Shown piece after piece: positions 47,912-61,452 of a stretch of DNA of 63,517 nucleotides. The stretch covers positions 1 to 63,517 of the forward strand of contig NZ_JASODI010000016.1 of assembly GCF_030211955.1 (NCBI RefSeq), read 5' to 3'. Position 1 is the stretch's first letter. Each line of letters starts with the position of its first letter. Position numbers and translations under genes: made by a program. The stretch is from Corynebacterium frankenforstense (GTDB taxonomy: Bacteria > Actinomycetota > Actinomycetes > Mycobacteriales > Mycobacteriaceae). Below the pieces are notes generated by a model. The model did no database searches, was not told where the DNA came from, and worked only from the letters and a program-made list of their open reading frames with translations.

Positions 47912-48382
47912 ATGAGCGAGACCCCCGGCACCGAGACCCCCGTGGTGCTCGTCCTCAACGGGCCCAACCTGGACCGCCTGGGCAAGCGCCAGCCGGAGAT
48001 CTACGGCACGACCACCCTGGCCGACGTCGAGGCGCAGATCGCCGCCGAGGCCGAGCGGCTGGGCTGGCGCGCCGAGTTCGCGCAGTCCAACCACGAGGGC
48101 GAGCTGATCGACCGCGTCCACGACGCCGCCGAGCGCGGCCTGCCGGTGATCATCAACCCCGGCGGCTTCACCCACACCTCGGTGGCGCTGCGCGACGCCC
48201 TGGCCGAGATCGCCGACGGCGCGGGCTTCTACGAGGTGCACATCTCCAACGTGCACGCCCGCGAGCCGTTCCGGCACCACTCCTACCTCTCGCCGATCGC
48301 GCGCGGGGTCGTCGCCGGGCTGGGCACCTATGGCTACCTGGCCGCACTGGGTGCGCTGGCGCGGGCGTCGGAAAGCAACTGA
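47912..48382 (+). CDS. aroQ: 3-dehydroquinate dehydratase, type II
   Basis: 156-aa small dodecameric dehydroquinase. Active-site segments: [19 protein letters not shown] (general-base tyrosine), [31 protein letters not shown] and [31 protein letters not shown] precedes the ATG by about 7 nt. Last gene of the aromatic run. Its 3' end (48361-48375, GCGGGCGTCGGAAAG) resembles a half copy of the dispersed element and encodes the final ARASES residues. Confidence 0.96.
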   Translation: MSETPGTETPVVLVLNGPNLDRLGKRQPEIYGTTTLADVEAQIAAEAERLGWRAEFAQSNHEGELIDRVHDAAERGLPVIINPGGFTHTSVALRDALAEIADGAGFYEVHISNVHAREPFRHHSYLSPIARGVVAGLGTYGYLAALGALARASESN

Positions 48383-48460
48383 ATAAAGGGTCTGTCGCCG
48401 GGGCCGGGCGGGGAACTAGAGTGAGTTCAGTCCGACAGAACGAACCCGGAGGTTGAACCC

Positions 48461-49555
48461 ATGGCTCTCGCCGACACCCGCTTCCTCACCCGGCGGCGCA
48501 CCCTCGCCGCGCGGCTGGCCGCCCAGCGCATCGACTCGATGCTGGTCACCAGCCCGCTGCACGTGCGTTACCTCTCCGGGTTCACCGGTGACGACGGCGC
48601 GCTGGTGCTGTCCAAGGACCTCTCGGCGACGATCTGCACCGACGGCCGCTACGCCACGCAGGTCGCCGAGGAGGTCCCGGACATCGAGGCCGTCATCGAC
48701 CGCGCCTACGCGGCCACCCTGCTCGAGGGGCTGGACCGGCCGCGCCGCGTCGGCTTCGAGGCCGACTACCTGAGCGTCTCGGAGCTGGAGAAGCTGCGCG
48801 AGTCCGCCGGCGAGGACATCACCCTGGTGCCCGTCTCCGGGGTCATCGAGGAGATCCGCCTGCTCAAGGACAGCCTCGAGCTGACCCGTCTGCGTGAGGT
48901 CGCCGCCCTGGCCAACGAGGCCTTCAAGGGGCTCATCGACAGCGGTGAGCTGGCCGTGGGCCGCGCCGAGCGCGAGGTCGCCGCCGACCTGGAGCACCGC
49001 ATGCGGCTCAACGGCGGGGAGTCCACCAGCTTCCCCACGATCGTCGCCTCTGGCCCGAACTCCGCCAAGCCGCACCACGGCGCCGGCGAGCGGATCATCG
49101 AGAAGGGCGACCTGGTCACCATCGACTTCGGCGCGCTGCGCCTCGGCTACAACTCCGACATGACCCGCACCCTGGTCATGGGCGAGCCCGACGAGTTCTC
49201 CCGCGAGATCTACGAGGTCGTGCGTAAGGCCCAGCAGGCTGGCATCGAGGCCGCCACCGTGGGCCGGCCCGTCGCCGAGGTCGACGCCGCCGCGCGCGCC
49301 GTGATCTCCGAGGCCGGCTACGGCGAGTACTTCGTGCACTCCACCGGCCACGGGGTCGGCCGGCAGGTCCACGAGGCACCCTTCGCCTCCCAGCGCGGGC
49401 AGGAGACCCTGGCCGAGAACATGACGCTGACCATCGAGCCGGGCATCTACGTGCCGGGCCGCGGCGGTGTGCGCATCGAGGACACGCTGATCATCACCCC
49501 GGGCCGCCCGGAGATCATCACCGAGTTCCCGCGCGAGCTCACCGTCATCGACTGA
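48461..49555 (+). CDS. pepQ: M24 family Xaa-Pro peptidase
   Basis: 364 aa. N-terminal creatinase-like domain (LVTSPLHVRYLSGFTGDDGA) and C-terminal pita-bread metallopeptidase domain. The metal ligands are visible: DFGALRLGYNSDMTRT (two Asp), STGHGVGRQVHEAP (His), LTIEPGIYVPGRGGVRIEDT (two Glu). Likely cleaves X-Pro dipeptides or Xaa-Pro N-termini. A TAGAGT -10-like element (48417-48422) about 40 nt upstream may drive it. efp follows. Confidence 0.92.
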   Translation: MALADTRFLTRRRTLAARLAAQRIDSMLVTSPLHVRYLSGFTGDDGALVLSKDLSATICTDGRYATQVAEEVPDIEAVIDRAYAATLLEGLDRPRRVGFEADYLSVSELEKLRESAGEDITLVPVSGVIEEIRLLKDSLELTRLREVAALANEAFKGLIDSGELAVGRAEREVAADLEHRMRLNGGESTSFPTIVASGPNSAKPHHGAGERIIEKGDLVTIDFGALRLGYNSDMTRTLVMGEPDEFSREIYEVVRKAQQAGIEAATVGRPVAEVDAAARAVISEAGYGEYFVHSTGHGVGRQVHEAPFASQRGQETLAENMTLTIEPGIYVPGRGGVRIEDTLIITPGRPEIITEFPRELTVID

Positions 49556-49718
49556 CGCCGCCCGCGGCCGCGGCCGCGCCGCCGCCGCCCGCGCCCGCGC
49601 CCACGAACGCGCGGTGCCGCGCCCACCGCCCCGGCCGGGACCCGGTCCGGAGGCCGTGGTGTAAGCTGTCTCGAGTCCGAAAACCGATATCACACCGTCA
49701 CGTCAGGAGAGTCCCTCA

Positions 49719-50282
49719 GTGGCAACCACCGCCGACTTCAAGAACGGCCTTGTCCTCAAGGTCGATGGCAAGCTGCAGCAGATCATCGAGTTCCAGCACG
49801 TCAAGCCCGGCAAGGGCCCGGCCTTCGTGCGCACCAAGCTCAAGGACGTCGTCTCCGGCAAGACCATCGACAAGACGTGGAACGCCGGTGTGAAGGTCGA
49901 GACGGCCACCGTGGACCGCCGCGACATGACCTACCTGTACTTCGACGGCTCCGCCTACGTCGTCATGGACGACAAGACCTACGAGCAGTACGAGCTGACC
50001 CCGGACAAGTTCGGCGACGCCGCCCGCTTCCTGCTGGAGAACATGCGCGTCCAGGTCTCCTTCCACGATGGCGAGGCCCTCTTCGCCGAGCTGCCCGTCT
50101 CCGTCGACCTCAAGGTCGAGCACACCGACCCGGGCCTGCAGGGCGACCGCTCCACCGGCGGCACCAAGCCCGCCACCCTCGAGACCGGCGCCGAGATCCA
50201 GGTGCCGCTGTTCATCGAGACCGGCAACGTGCTCAAGGTGGACACCCGCTCCGGCGAGTACCTCTCCCGCGTCAACAACTAG
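49719..50282 (+). CDS. efp: Elongation factor P
   Basis: 187 aa, three OB-like domains. Relieves ribosome stalling at polyproline. The tip loop reads [15 protein letters not shown], with lysine at the usual modifiable position; the C-terminal signature is [22 protein letters not shown] start with CAGGAGAG upstream. A promoter -10 TAAGCT lies at 49662-49667. No epmA/epmB-type modification genes are nearby. Confidence 0.97.
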   Translation: MATTADFKNGLVLKVDGKLQQIIEFQHVKPGKGPAFVRTKLKDVVSGKTIDKTWNAGVKVETATVDRRDMTYLYFDGSAYVVMDDKTYEQYELTPDKFGDAARFLLENMRVQVSFHDGEALFAELPVSVDLKVEHTDPGLQGDRSTGGTKPATLETGAEIQVPLFIETGNVLKVDTRSGEYLSRVNN

Positions 50283-50298
50283 TCCGGGCGAGAGCACA

Positions 50299-51096
50299 GT
50301 GAGCAGCGAACGCGTAGACAAGTTCCGCCGTCGGGGCAGCCGGTACAAGGCCCGCCGCCGCGCCGTGGACATCCTCTTCGAGGCGGAGGCCCGCGACCTC
50401 GACCCCGTGGCGGTGGTCGAGGACCGGGTCGAGCTGGCGCGCGACCGGGAGAACCAGGTCGCCCCCGTCTCCGAATACACCCGGCAGATCGTCGCCGGCG
50501 TGGCCGAGGAGCTCGACGGCGTGGACGACGCCATCGAGCGTTACCTCGTCGAGGACTGGGACTTCGAGCGCATCCCCGCGGTCGACCGCGCGATCCTGCG
50601 CATGGCCGTCTGGGAGCTGCTGTTCAACGAGGACGTGCCCGTGCCGGCCGCCGTCGCCCAGGGCGTCGAGCTGGCCAGCGAGTACTCCACCGACGCCGCC
50701 GGCCCGTACATCAACGCACTGCTTGACGACGTCGCGCACAACCGCGAGGAGCTGCGTGCCGCCGCGGCGGCCGGCACTGCGCCGGCTGACGCCGCCGCAG
50801 CTGATGAGGCGGCCGACGAGGATGCGGCGCCGGCTGACGCCGACGCCGCCGGGGATCCGGACGTCGCGGACGAGACCGCCGACGGCGAGACCGTCGGCGG
50901 GGCGGGCGATGCCAAGACCGGCGAGACCACCGGCCCCTTCGGCGAGGTCCGCATGGACACCGGCATCGAGGCCGTCGGCGTCGAGGGCGTCGAACCCCAC
51001 CACGCCGGCTCCGCCTATCCGTGCTCCGGCCAGGCCACCGGCGTCAACGCCGCCGCGCCCGCCGGCGAGGAGCACGAGCCCGGCACCGCGCACTGA
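50299..51096 (+). CDS. nusB: Transcription antitermination factor NusB with long acidic tail
   Basis: 265 aa from GTG 50299, against a usual ~140-190. The NusB domain is at about residues 12-152: [60 protein letters not shown] and [20 protein letters not shown]. It is followed by ~110 residues rich in Ala, Asp, Glu and Gly ([20 protein letters not shown]) without recognised domains. NusB/NusE bind boxA RNA in rRNA operons; the tail's role is unknown. Ends just before a strong terminator. Confidence 0.93.
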   Translation: MSSERVDKFRRRGSRYKARRRAVDILFEAEARDLDPVAVVEDRVELARDRENQVAPVSEYTRQIVAGVAEELDGVDDAIERYLVEDWDFERIPAVDRAILRMAVWELLFNEDVPVPAAVAQGVELASEYSTDAAGPYINALLDDVAHNREELRAAAAAGTAPADAAAADEAADEDAAPADADAAGDPDVADETADGETVGGAGDAKTGETTGPFGEVRMDTGIEAVGVEGVEPHHAGSAYPCSGQATGVNAAAPAGEEHEPGTAH

Positions 51097-51121
51097 CGCC
51101 GAGCGCCTTCCGAAGACGTGA

Positions 51122-51147
51122 AAAGACCCCGCCGCGACGGGGTCTTT
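51122..51147. terminator. Bidirectional intrinsic terminator between nusB and the YbjN genes
   Basis: AAAGACCCCG-CCGCGA-CGGGGTCTTT is a perfect 10-bp stem with A-run and T-run sides (followed by CTCATTC), between convergent genes. Works for both strands. Confidence 0.92.
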
Positions 51148-51169
51148 CTCATTCCGGGCCCGGGGTCTC

Positions 51170-51637
51170 CTAGCTCGTGGCGCGCATGATCGCGCCGGCG
51201 TCCTTGACCACCTCGTCCTGGGCGGCGGTGACCTCGGCAATCATCCTCGGCAGCGCGTCGGCCAGCTGGGCGTCGGTGACGCCGGGAGAGGCGATGAGCA
51301 TCGCCTCAGTGCGCAGCGTGGTCACCGGACCGGCCTCCGGGTTCTGCGCGTCCGGCGGCGTGCGGCGCACCACGGCCTTCGCCGAGAACGTCCCGGAGAT
51401 GAAGCGGTTGGCGGCCAGCGCCAGCGGCTCGGCCTCGGAGACCTCGAGGTCCTCCGCGGCGTGCTCGCAGGCGACGATGACCACGGTCTCGAGCACGAGG
51501 ACGTGGATGCGCTGGGCGTCGTGGATCAGGGTCACACCCTTGTCGCCCTCCGGGGCAGGCGCCTCGCCGAGGGAGAGCAGCGTCTCCGCGATGCGCTGGC
51601 GGTCGACCGGGTTCAGGGTGGTGTTGTCGAAGCTCAC
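51170..51637 (-). CDS. YbjN domain-containing protein (second of a pair)
   Basis: 155 aa beginning with GTG 51637, overlapping the stop of the gene upstream (GTGA). Mixed alpha/beta sequence of the YbjN (type III chaperone-like fold) family: LIHDAQRIHVLVLETVVIVA, LALAANRFISGTFSAKAVVR, LRTEAMLIASPGVTDAQL. The family is common in actinobacteria, usually in adjacent pairs as here. Biochemical role unknown. Confidence 0.75.
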   Translation of the reverse strand: MSFDNTTLNPVDRQRIAETLLSLGEAPAPEGDKGVTLIHDAQRIHVLVLETVVIVACEHAAEDLEVSEAEPLALAANRFISGTFSAKAVVRRTPPDAQNPEAGPVTTLRTEAMLIASPGVTDAQLADALPRMIAEVTAAQDEVVKDAGAIMRATS

Positions 51638-52176
51638 TTGGGGTCCTCCTCGTTCTCGCCCGCCGGCTGCCCGGCGGCCGCGGCGGCCTCGGCCTCGACG
51701 TGCGCGAGGTGCGGGTCCTCCCAGTCGACGACCTCGGGGAAGGCCTGGGCCAGCTTGGCGAAGGTGTCGATGGTCTGGCGCAGGTAGTAGACGAGGAAGT
51801 CGCGGATCTGCTCGTCGGTCAGGCCCTCACCGACGGTCTGGCGGGCGCGGGCGCACACGGCCAGGCGGTCGTCCTCGGAGCCCTCGGTGACGAAGAGGAC
51901 GGGCACGAAGTTGCGCTCGTTCATCGTGCGGGTGACCTCGAGGATGGAGCCGGCGCGGGCGGCGGGCACCTCGCCGCGCCAGTAGCCCTCGGCGCGCAGC
52001 TCGCCGCCGTCGACGACGAAGGCGACGGCCGTGTCGACGAAGCCGGTGACGATGCGGCTCTTCTCCGGGTCCGAGGTGTGGTCGCGGACCTCGTACTCGA
52101 GGCCGATCGCCTGGAGCGCGGCCTCGATGCGGTCGGGCCCGACCGGGGTGGGGGTCTCAGTTACTTGTTCGCTCAC
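51634..52176 (-). CDS. YbjN domain-containing protein (first of a pair)
   Basis: 180 aa from GTG 52176. IEAALQAIGLEYEVRDHTSD, VDTAVAFVVDGGELRAEGYW, LEVTRTMNERNFVPVLFVTE and FLVYYLRQTIDTFAKLAQAF fit the YbjN family. The last ~25 residues are Ala/Glu-rich. Translationally coupled to the second YbjN gene by a 4-nt overlap, which suggests a stable heteromer. Confidence 0.78.
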   Translation of the reverse strand: MSEQVTETPTPVGPDRIEAALQAIGLEYEVRDHTSDPEKSRIVTGFVDTAVAFVVDGGELRAEGYWRGEVPAARAGSILEVTRTMNERNFVPVLFVTEGSEDDRLAVCARARQTVGEGLTDEQIRDFLVYYLRQTIDTFAKLAQAFPEVVDWEDPHLAHVEAEAAAAAGQPAGENEEDPK

Positions 52177-52223
52177 GCCGCCCCAGGGTACGCGAGGGCT
52201 CGAGCGCCGAGGGCGGAGGGGAC

Positions 52224-53681
52224 TTAAGCGTCCGCCAGCTCCTCGCCGCCGAGCTCGTGGGCCAGCGCCTCGGCCAGCCCGGTGTAACGGAAGGTGTGGC
52301 CGGCGGCTTCGAGGCGGGCGGGCACCACGCGCTGGTCGGCCAGGGCGAGCTCCTCGGCGCCCTCGCGCCCGAGCAGCAGCGCCGGGCCGAAGCCGGGCAC
52401 CGGGAAGGCCGACGGCCGGTGCATCTCGCGGCCGAGCGCCTTGGCGAAGTCGGCGGCGCGCACCGGCGAGGGCGCGCCGGCGTTGACGGGGCCGGCCAGC
52501 GCGGCGTCGACGATCGCGCGCACGTAGATGTCGCTGAGGTCGTCGAGCGCGATCCACGGCAGCCAGGCGGTGCCGTCGCCGAGCGCGCCGCCCAGCCCGG
52601 TGTTGAAGAGTGTCCGGTAGAGCGGCAGGATACCCGCCCCGCCCGAGAGCACCAGGCCGGTGCGCACGTTGACCACGCGCTTTCCGGCCTCCCGCGCCGG
52701 GGCGCAGGCCTCCTCCCACTCGGCGCACAGGCCGGCCAGGAACCCGTCGCCGGGTTCGGCGTCCTCGCCGAGGATCTCGTCGCCGCGGTCGGCGCCGTAC
52801 CAGCCGACCGCGGAGGCGCAGACCATCACCGTGCAGCGCCCGGAGTCCGCGACCAGCTCGGCGAGCCTGCGGGTCGGCGCGATGCGCGAGTCGCGCAGCT
52901 TGGCCTTGTGGGCGTCGGTGAAGCGGCCCATGATCGGCTCGCCGGCCAGGTGGACCAGGGCGTCGACGTCGTCGAGCAGGTGGGCGTCCGGGTCGGTGGG
53001 GTCCCAGTGGCGCTCGCCGTCGCCGGCCTCGCCGCGCACCAGCCGGACCACGCGCACCCCGCCGGTGCCCAGCTGGGCGGTGAGCGCCCGGCCGACGGTG
53101 CCGCTGGCGCCGGTGACCGCGACCGTGATCTCCGGCAGGTCCAGCGGGCGCCCTGCGCCCGCACCCGCGCCCACGGCGCGGGAACCGGCGACGCCGGCCG
53201 GCGCGGCGTCGTCAATCTCTCTGGCAGTCTCGCCGGAAGCCCCGCCATGCGCGACGGCGGCGAGGCGGCGCAGCGCCTGCAGGTCGGCGACGAGCTGGTG
53301 CTGGCGGTAGGCGAAGGCCGGCGCGAGGCTGCGCGCGGGCACGCGGGTGGTGACCTCGTCGGTGATGCGGGTGTTGCCCTCGGGCGCGTCGGCGAAGCGG
53401 TGCACGTGGCGCCACTGGGTGAGCGCGCGCACGGGCGCGGAGACGCAGACGTCGACGAAGCTGCGGCCCGTCTGAAAGCCCGCCAGGTCGTGGCGTGCCT
53501 CCCAGCGCAGGCCCGCCGGCAGGCCGAAGACCGTGGTGCCGTCCGCGAGCGAGGAGGCCTGGGTCAGCGGCGTCATCGGCAGGAACGGCGGGGTGAGGCG
53601 TTCGACCGCACCCGAACGGGTGTGCCAGCGCCACACGGCCGCACGGTCGGCGGGGACGAGATGTCTGGTGGTCAGGCTCAC
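52224..53681 (-). CDS. TIGR01777 family NAD-dependent epimerase-like protein with SRPBCC N-domain
   Basis: 485 aa. Residues ~1-145 resemble a START/SRPBCC (polyketide cyclase-like) domain (FGLPAGLRWEARHDLAGF, RSLAPAFAYRQHQLVADLQA). A low-complexity linker follows, part of which (REIDDAAPAG, DNA 53205-53216) comes from the dispersed element motif. From ~185 there is a Rossmann domain of the YfcH/TIGR01777 type (VAVTGASGTVGRAL, LVHLAGEPIMGRFTDAHK, VMVCASAVGWYGADRGDEIL) and a C-terminal DUF1731-like end (GREMHRPSAFPVPGFGPALL). Enzymatic substrate unknown. Confidence 0.85.
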   Translation of the reverse strand: MSLTTRHLVPADRAAVWRWHTRSGAVERLTPPFLPMTPLTQASSLADGTTVFGLPAGLRWEARHDLAGFQTGRSFVDVCVSAPVRALTQWRHVHRFADAPEGNTRITDEVTTRVPARSLAPAFAYRQHQLVADLQALRRLAAVAHGGASGETAREIDDAAPAGVAGSRAVGAGAGAGRPLDLPEITVAVTGASGTVGRALTAQLGTGGVRVVRLVRGEAGDGERHWDPTDPDAHLLDDVDALVHLAGEPIMGRFTDAHKAKLRDSRIAPTRRLAELVADSGRCTVMVCASAVGWYGADRGDEILGEDAEPGDGFLAGLCAEWEEACAPAREAGKRVVNVRTGLVLSGGAGILPLYRTLFNTGLGGALGDGTAWLPWIALDDLSDIYVRAIVDAALAGPVNAGAPSPVRAADFAKALGREMHRPSAFPVPGFGPALLLGREGAEELALADQRVVPARLEAAGHTFRYTGLAEALAHELGGEELADA

Positions 53682-53743
53682 GGCGCACGACTTTCGGGGG
53701 AGCGGACAAGGTCACCGGGGACGGTCCGCCGCGGCGGCTGGTG

Positions 53744-53749
53744 TAAAGT
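53744..53749 (+). promoter_or_regulatory. pyr operon -10 element
   Basis: TAAAGT within GGTGTAAAGTGAGGG, about 100 nt before the pyrR ATG. It closely resembles the alaS and aspS -10 regions. No clear -35. The leader would contain the PyrR hairpin at 53811-53845. Confidence 0.5.
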
Positions 53750-53810
53750 GAGGGCCGCCTGTAGGCAAATTCCATCTCCGGTCCGCGAGTCTATCCGAGC
53801 CGGGGGACAT

Positions 53811-53845
53811 CCTTTAAGGACCGCACCGAGAGGCGGGGAAGGAGG
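53811..53845 (+). promoter_or_regulatory. PyrR RNA-binding hairpin over the pyrR ribosome site
   Basis: CCTTTAAGGACCGCACC followed by GAGAGGCGGGGAAGGAGG. CCTT/AAGG forms a lower stem and CCGC/GCGG an upper stem with the purine loop ACCGAGAG. The GAGAGG loop and the bulged stem fit the known PyrR-binding loop. Its 3' side contains the AAGGAGG ribosome site 5 nt before the pyrR ATG, so PyrR-UMP binding would block translation start, as reported for mycobacteria. No attenuator terminator follows. Confidence 0.75.
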
Positions 53846-53850
53846 TCACG

Positions 53851-54435
53851 ATGAGCGAGAGGCCGCAGCGCGCCGACGAGTCCGTCGAAATTCTCGACGC
53901 AGACCAGGTCGGCCGCACCGTCGCGCGCATCGCGCACCAGATCATCGAGAAGACAGCACTGGACGCGGACGACACCGGCAGGGTGATCCTGCTCGGTATC
54001 CCCTCGGGAGGGGTGCCGCTGGCCAAGCGACTGGCCGCCGCGATCCACGAGTTCTCGGGGGTGGAGGTCTTCGCCGGCGCCCTCGACACCACGCTCTACC
54101 GCGACGACATCTACCGTCGCCCGCACCGCGCGCTCAAGCCCACGACGCTGCCCAAGGAGGGCGTGGACGGCACCACCGTGGTGCTCGTCGACGACGTCCT
54201 GTTCTCCGGGCGCACCGTCCGCGCCGCGCTCGACGCGTTGCGCGACGAGGGCCGCCCGAGCCGGATCCAGCTGGCCGTGCTGGTTGACCGCGGCCACCGC
54301 GAACTGCCCATCCGGGCCGACTACGTGGGCAAGAACCTGCCCACCGCCCGCGAGGAGGACGTCACCGTCACCCTCGCCGAGATCGACGGCACCGACGCGG
54401 TCCACCTGATTCGCCGGGGAGGCGAAAACGCATGA
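53851..54435 (+). CDS. pyrR: Bifunctional pyr operon regulator / uracil phosphoribosyltransferase PyrR
   Basis: 194 aa, type I PRTase fold. PRPP loop [17 protein letters not shown] near residue 110. Other family segments: [29 protein letters not shown], and [20 protein letters not shown], which is part of the RNA-binding face in PyrR. First gene of the pyrimidine operon. Likely feeds back on its own mRNA through the hairpin just upstream. Confidence 0.95.
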   Translation: MSERPQRADESVEILDADQVGRTVARIAHQIIEKTALDADDTGRVILLGIPSGGVPLAKRLAAAIHEFSGVEVFAGALDTTLYRDDIYRRPHRALKPTTLPKEGVDGTTVVLVDDVLFSGRTVRAALDALRDEGRPSRIQLAVLVDRGHRELPIRADYVGKNLPTAREEDVTVTLAEIDGTDAVHLIRRGGENA

Positions 54436-55412
54436 AGCACCTGCTGGACATCGCGGACCTGAGCCGCGAGGAGATCATCGGCCTGATGGACGAGGCGGAC
54501 AACTTCCGCCGCGCGCTCGAGGGCCGCGAGATCAAGAAGCTGCCCACCCTGCGCGGGAGCACCGTGTTCACCCTGTTCTACGAGAACTCCACGCGCACCC
54601 GGTCCTCCTTCGAGACCGCGGGCAAGTGGATGAGCGCCGACGTCATCAACATCTCGGCGAGTTCCTCGTCGGTGGCCAAGGGCGAGTCGCTCAAGGACAC
54701 CGGTGAGACGATCACCGCCGTCGGCGCCGACGCGATCATCATCCGCCACCCCTCCTCGGGCGCGGCCCGCCACCTGGCCGACCAGCTCGACGCCGAGGGG
54801 CGCGCCACCCACGTCATCAACGCCGGCGACGGCCGCCACCAGCACCCCACCCAGGCGCTGCTGGACGCGGTGACCATGCGCCAGCGCCTCGGCCACGTCG
54901 AGGGCCTGCGCGTCGCCATCGTCGGCGACTGCCTGCACTCGCGCGTGGTCCGCTCCAACGTGGACCTGCTGACGAAGCTCGGCGCCCAGGTCGTCCTGGT
55001 CGCCCCGCCGACCCTGCTGCCCGTGGCGGTGGAGAACTGGCCGGTCGAGGTCTCTTACGACTTCGACGCCGAGGTGGCCAAGGCCGACGTGGTGATGATG
55101 CTGCGCGTGCAGGCCGAGCGCATGCACGGCGGCTTCTTCCCCTCGCACCGCGAGTACGCGGCCCTCTACGGCCTGTCCAAGGAGCGCGCCGCGCGCATGA
55201 AGGACACCGCGATCGTCATGCACCCCGGCCCGATGCTGCGCGGTATGGAGATCAACTACGCCGTGGCCGACGCCCCGCACACCGCGGTCCTGCAGCAGGT
55301 CCACAACGGCGTGCACGTGCGCATGGCCGTCCTGCACACCCTTCTTTCCCACGGCGGCGACGTTGCCGCGGCCACCGCCGGTCCGTCCACCACCGAAAGC
55401 GCCGAGGCCTGA
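54432..55412 (+). CDS. pyrB: Aspartate carbamoyltransferase catalytic subunit
   Basis: 326 aa. Joins carbamoyl phosphate and aspartate. Carbamoyl-phosphate site [17 protein letters not shown], then [37 protein letters not shown] and [12 protein letters not shown]. No pyrI regulatory subunit follows, as expected for actinobacteria. ATG overlaps the pyrR stop (ATGA). Confidence 0.97.
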   Translation: MKHLLDIADLSREEIIGLMDEADNFRRALEGREIKKLPTLRGSTVFTLFYENSTRTRSSFETAGKWMSADVINISASSSSVAKGESLKDTGETITAVGADAIIIRHPSSGAARHLADQLDAEGRATHVINAGDGRHQHPTQALLDAVTMRQRLGHVEGLRVAIVGDCLHSRVVRSNVDLLTKLGAQVVLVAPPTLLPVAVENWPVEVSYDFDAEVAKADVVMMLRVQAERMHGGFFPSHREYAALYGLSKERAARMKDTAIVMHPGPMLRGMEINYAVADAPHTAVLQQVHNGVHVRMAVLHTLLSHGGDVAAATAGPSTTESAEA

Positions 55413-55413
55413 G

Positions 55414-56808
55414 ATGAGTGAGAACACCGCGAACAAGATTGACGACGTCGCGCAGGCCGGCGCGGGTGCGCCGGCTGACTGGCCGGCCACGGGCCGGCTG
55501 GCGACCCACCCCGCCGGCAGCCTGCTGATCCGCGACGTGCGCCCCTACGGCGAGGGCGAGCCGGTCAATGTGCTCGTCGAGGACGCCGTGATCGCCTCCC
55601 TCGACGCGCCGGCCGACCAGACCGCCGACGAGGTGCTCGAGGGCGACGGGGGAGTGCTGCTGCCCGGCCTGGTGGACATGCACGTCCACCTGCGCGAGCC
55701 CGGCCGCGAGGACACCGAGACCATCGAGACCGGCTCGCGGGCCGCCGCCCGCGGCGGCTTCACCGCCGTGTTCACCATGGCGAACACGAAGCCGGTGACC
55801 GACCAGCCGACCATCGCCGAGAGCGTGTGGGCCAAGGGCCAGGCCGTGGGCCTGTGCGACGTCCACCCGGTCGGCTCGATCACCCAGGGCCTCAAGGGCG
55901 AGAAGATCACCGAGTACGGCATGATGGCCCGCTCGGACGCCAAGGTCCGCATGTTCTCCGACGACGGCGTGTGCGTGGACAACCCGCTGATCATGCGCCG
56001 CGCCCTCGAGTACGCCCGCGGCCTGGACGTGCTGCTGGCCCAGCACGCCGAGGACCCGCGCCTGGTCGAGGACGGCACCGCCAACGAGGGCGAGGTCTCC
56101 GGACGCCTCGGCCTGGTCGGCCGGCCGCGCACCGCCGAGGAGTCCGTGGTCATCCGCGACGCCCTGCTGGCGCGCGACTACGGCAACCGCCTGCACGTCT
56201 GCCACGCCTCCACGCGCGGCACCGTCGAGCTGCTGCGCTGGGCCAAGGACCACGACATCGCGGTCACCGCCGAGGTCACCCCGCACCACCTGATGCTCAC
56301 CGACGAGCTGATCACCGGCTACGACGGCCGCTACCGCGTCAACCCGCCGCTGCGCGAGAAGGACGACACCGAGGTCCTGCGCGAGGCGCTGCTCGACGGC
56401 ACCGTCGACTGCGTGGCCACCGACCACGCCCCGCACGGCTCCGAGGAGAAGTGCTGCGACTTCGAGCACGCCCTGCCCGGCATGCTCGGCCTGGAGACCT
56501 CGCTGGCCGTGGTGGCCAAGCTCTTCGTGGCCACCGGCCGGGCCGACTGGCGCTTCGTCGCCCGTGTGATGAGCGAGCGGCCCGCCGAGATCGTGCGCCT
56601 TCCCGGCCACGGCCGCCCCGTGGCCGTCGGCGAGCCGGCGAACCTGACCGTCGTCGACCCGCACCGCCCCTGGACGGTGCGCGGCGAGGACCTGGCCGCC
56701 AAGTCCGAGAACACCCCGTACGAGGGCCTCGAGTTCGACGCCCGGGTGACCGCCACCGTCCTGCGCGGCAAGGTCACCCACTCGCTGGCGGCCGAGGCCG
56801 ATGCCTGA
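55414..56808 (+). CDS. pyrC: Dihydroorotase
   Basis: 464 aa from ATG 55414, one base after the pyrB stop; a typical type I dihydroorotase is ~430 aa. Metal site: [37 protein letters not shown], and [12 protein letters not shown] with the catalytic Asp. The extra ~30 N-terminal residues ([20 protein letters not shown]) are low in complexity, and the DNA for KIDDVA (55438-55452) matches the dispersed element motif, suggesting an acquired extension. Confidence 0.95.
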   Translation: MSENTANKIDDVAQAGAGAPADWPATGRLATHPAGSLLIRDVRPYGEGEPVNVLVEDAVIASLDAPADQTADEVLEGDGGVLLPGLVDMHVHLREPGREDTETIETGSRAAARGGFTAVFTMANTKPVTDQPTIAESVWAKGQAVGLCDVHPVGSITQGLKGEKITEYGMMARSDAKVRMFSDDGVCVDNPLIMRRALEYARGLDVLLAQHAEDPRLVEDGTANEGEVSGRLGLVGRPRTAEESVVIRDALLARDYGNRLHVCHASTRGTVELLRWAKDHDIAVTAEVTPHHLMLTDELITGYDGRYRVNPPLREKDDTEVLREALLDGTVDCVATDHAPHGSEEKCCDFEHALPGMLGLETSLAVVAKLFVATGRADWRFVARVMSERPAEIVRLPGHGRPVAVGEPANLTVVDPHRPWTVRGEDLAAKSENTPYEGLEFDARVTATVLRGKVTHSLAAEADA

Positions 56809-56896
56809 ACCGGCGACGGACGCAGACTCCGACACTGAATTGACGCCGGCCGGGTTGAGCCGGCCGACCGAGACGAACCAACTGAAAGGCGACACC

Positions 56897-58080
56897 GTGA
56901 CGCAACCGCACACCACCGCGCGACCCGGCAGGGCCGTGCTCGTCCTCGCCGACGGCCGGGTGTTCACCGGCGTGCCCTTCGGGGCCACCGGCACCACCCT
57001 CGGCGAGGCGGTCTTCACCACCGGCATGACCGGCTACCAGGAGACCATGACCGACCCGTCCTACCACCGCCAGATCGTGGCGACGACGGCCCCGCAGATC
57101 GGTAATACCGGCTGGAACGACGAGGACGACGAGTCCCGCGGCGACCGCATCTGGGTCGCCGGCCTGGTCATTCGCGACCTCTCGGCCACCGTGTCGAGCT
57201 GGCGCTCCTCCGGCACCCTTGAGGAGGCGATGGTCGAGCAGGGCGTGGTCGGCATCCGCGGTGTGGACACCCGTTCGCTGGTGCGCCACCTGCGCAACCA
57301 CGGCTCGATCGCCGCCGGCATCTTCTCCGGCGCCGACGCCGAGGCCCCGCGCGAGGAGCTCGTGGACAAGGTCCGCTCCCAGCCGGCGATGGCCGGCGCG
57401 GACCTGGCCCGCGAGGTCTCCACCGACGAGGTCTACGAGGTGCCCGCCGAGGGCGAGGAGCGCTTCACCGTCGTCGCCTATGACATGGGCATCAAGTCCA
57501 ACACCCCGCGCCACCTGGCACGCCGCGGCGTGCACACCGTCGTCGTGCCGGCCAACACCCCCTATAAGGACATCGAGAAGTACCACGCCGACGGCGTGTT
57601 CATCTCGAACGGCCCGGGCGACCCGGCGACCGCCGACGAGATGGTCGAGGTCACCCGCGACGTCATCCGCGCGCACGTTCCGCTGTTCGGCATCTGCTTC
57701 GGCAACCAGATCCTGGGCCGCGCGCTCGGCCTGGAGACCTACAAGCTGAAGTTCGGCCACCGCGGCCTGAATGTGCCGGTGATCAACCACGACACCGGGC
57801 GCATCCACATCACCTCGCAGAACCACGGCTTCGCCCTCAAGGGCGAGCCGGGCCAGGAGTTCGACTCCGAGTTCGGGCCGGCGCGGGTGACCCACACCTG
57901 CCTCAACGACGACTGCGTCGAGGGTGTCGCCCTCGCCGACGGCATGGCCTTCTCCGTGCAGTACCACCCGGAGGCCGCCGCCGGCCCGCACGACGCCGGC
58001 GAGATGTTCGACCGCTTCGTCGAACTGATGGAGAAGCACTCGCCCAACCGCGGCGACAACGACCGGGAGGACACCAAGTA

Positions 58081-58081
<1 letters not shown>
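56897..58081 (+). CDS. carA: Carbamoyl phosphate synthase small subunit
   Basis: Glutaminase subunit, 394 aa from GTG 56897 with GAAAGGCG 8 nt upstream. An ATG at 56801 overlaps pyrC and would add 32 acidic, non-conserved residues, so I prefer the later start. N-terminal domain [20 protein letters not shown]; class I glutaminase with [12 protein letters not shown], the nucleophile in [12 protein letters not shown], and His/Glu in [15 protein letters not shown]. The stop shares one base with the carB start. Confidence 0.95.
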
Positions 58082-61448
<3,367 letters not shown>

Positions 61449-61452
<4 letters not shown>

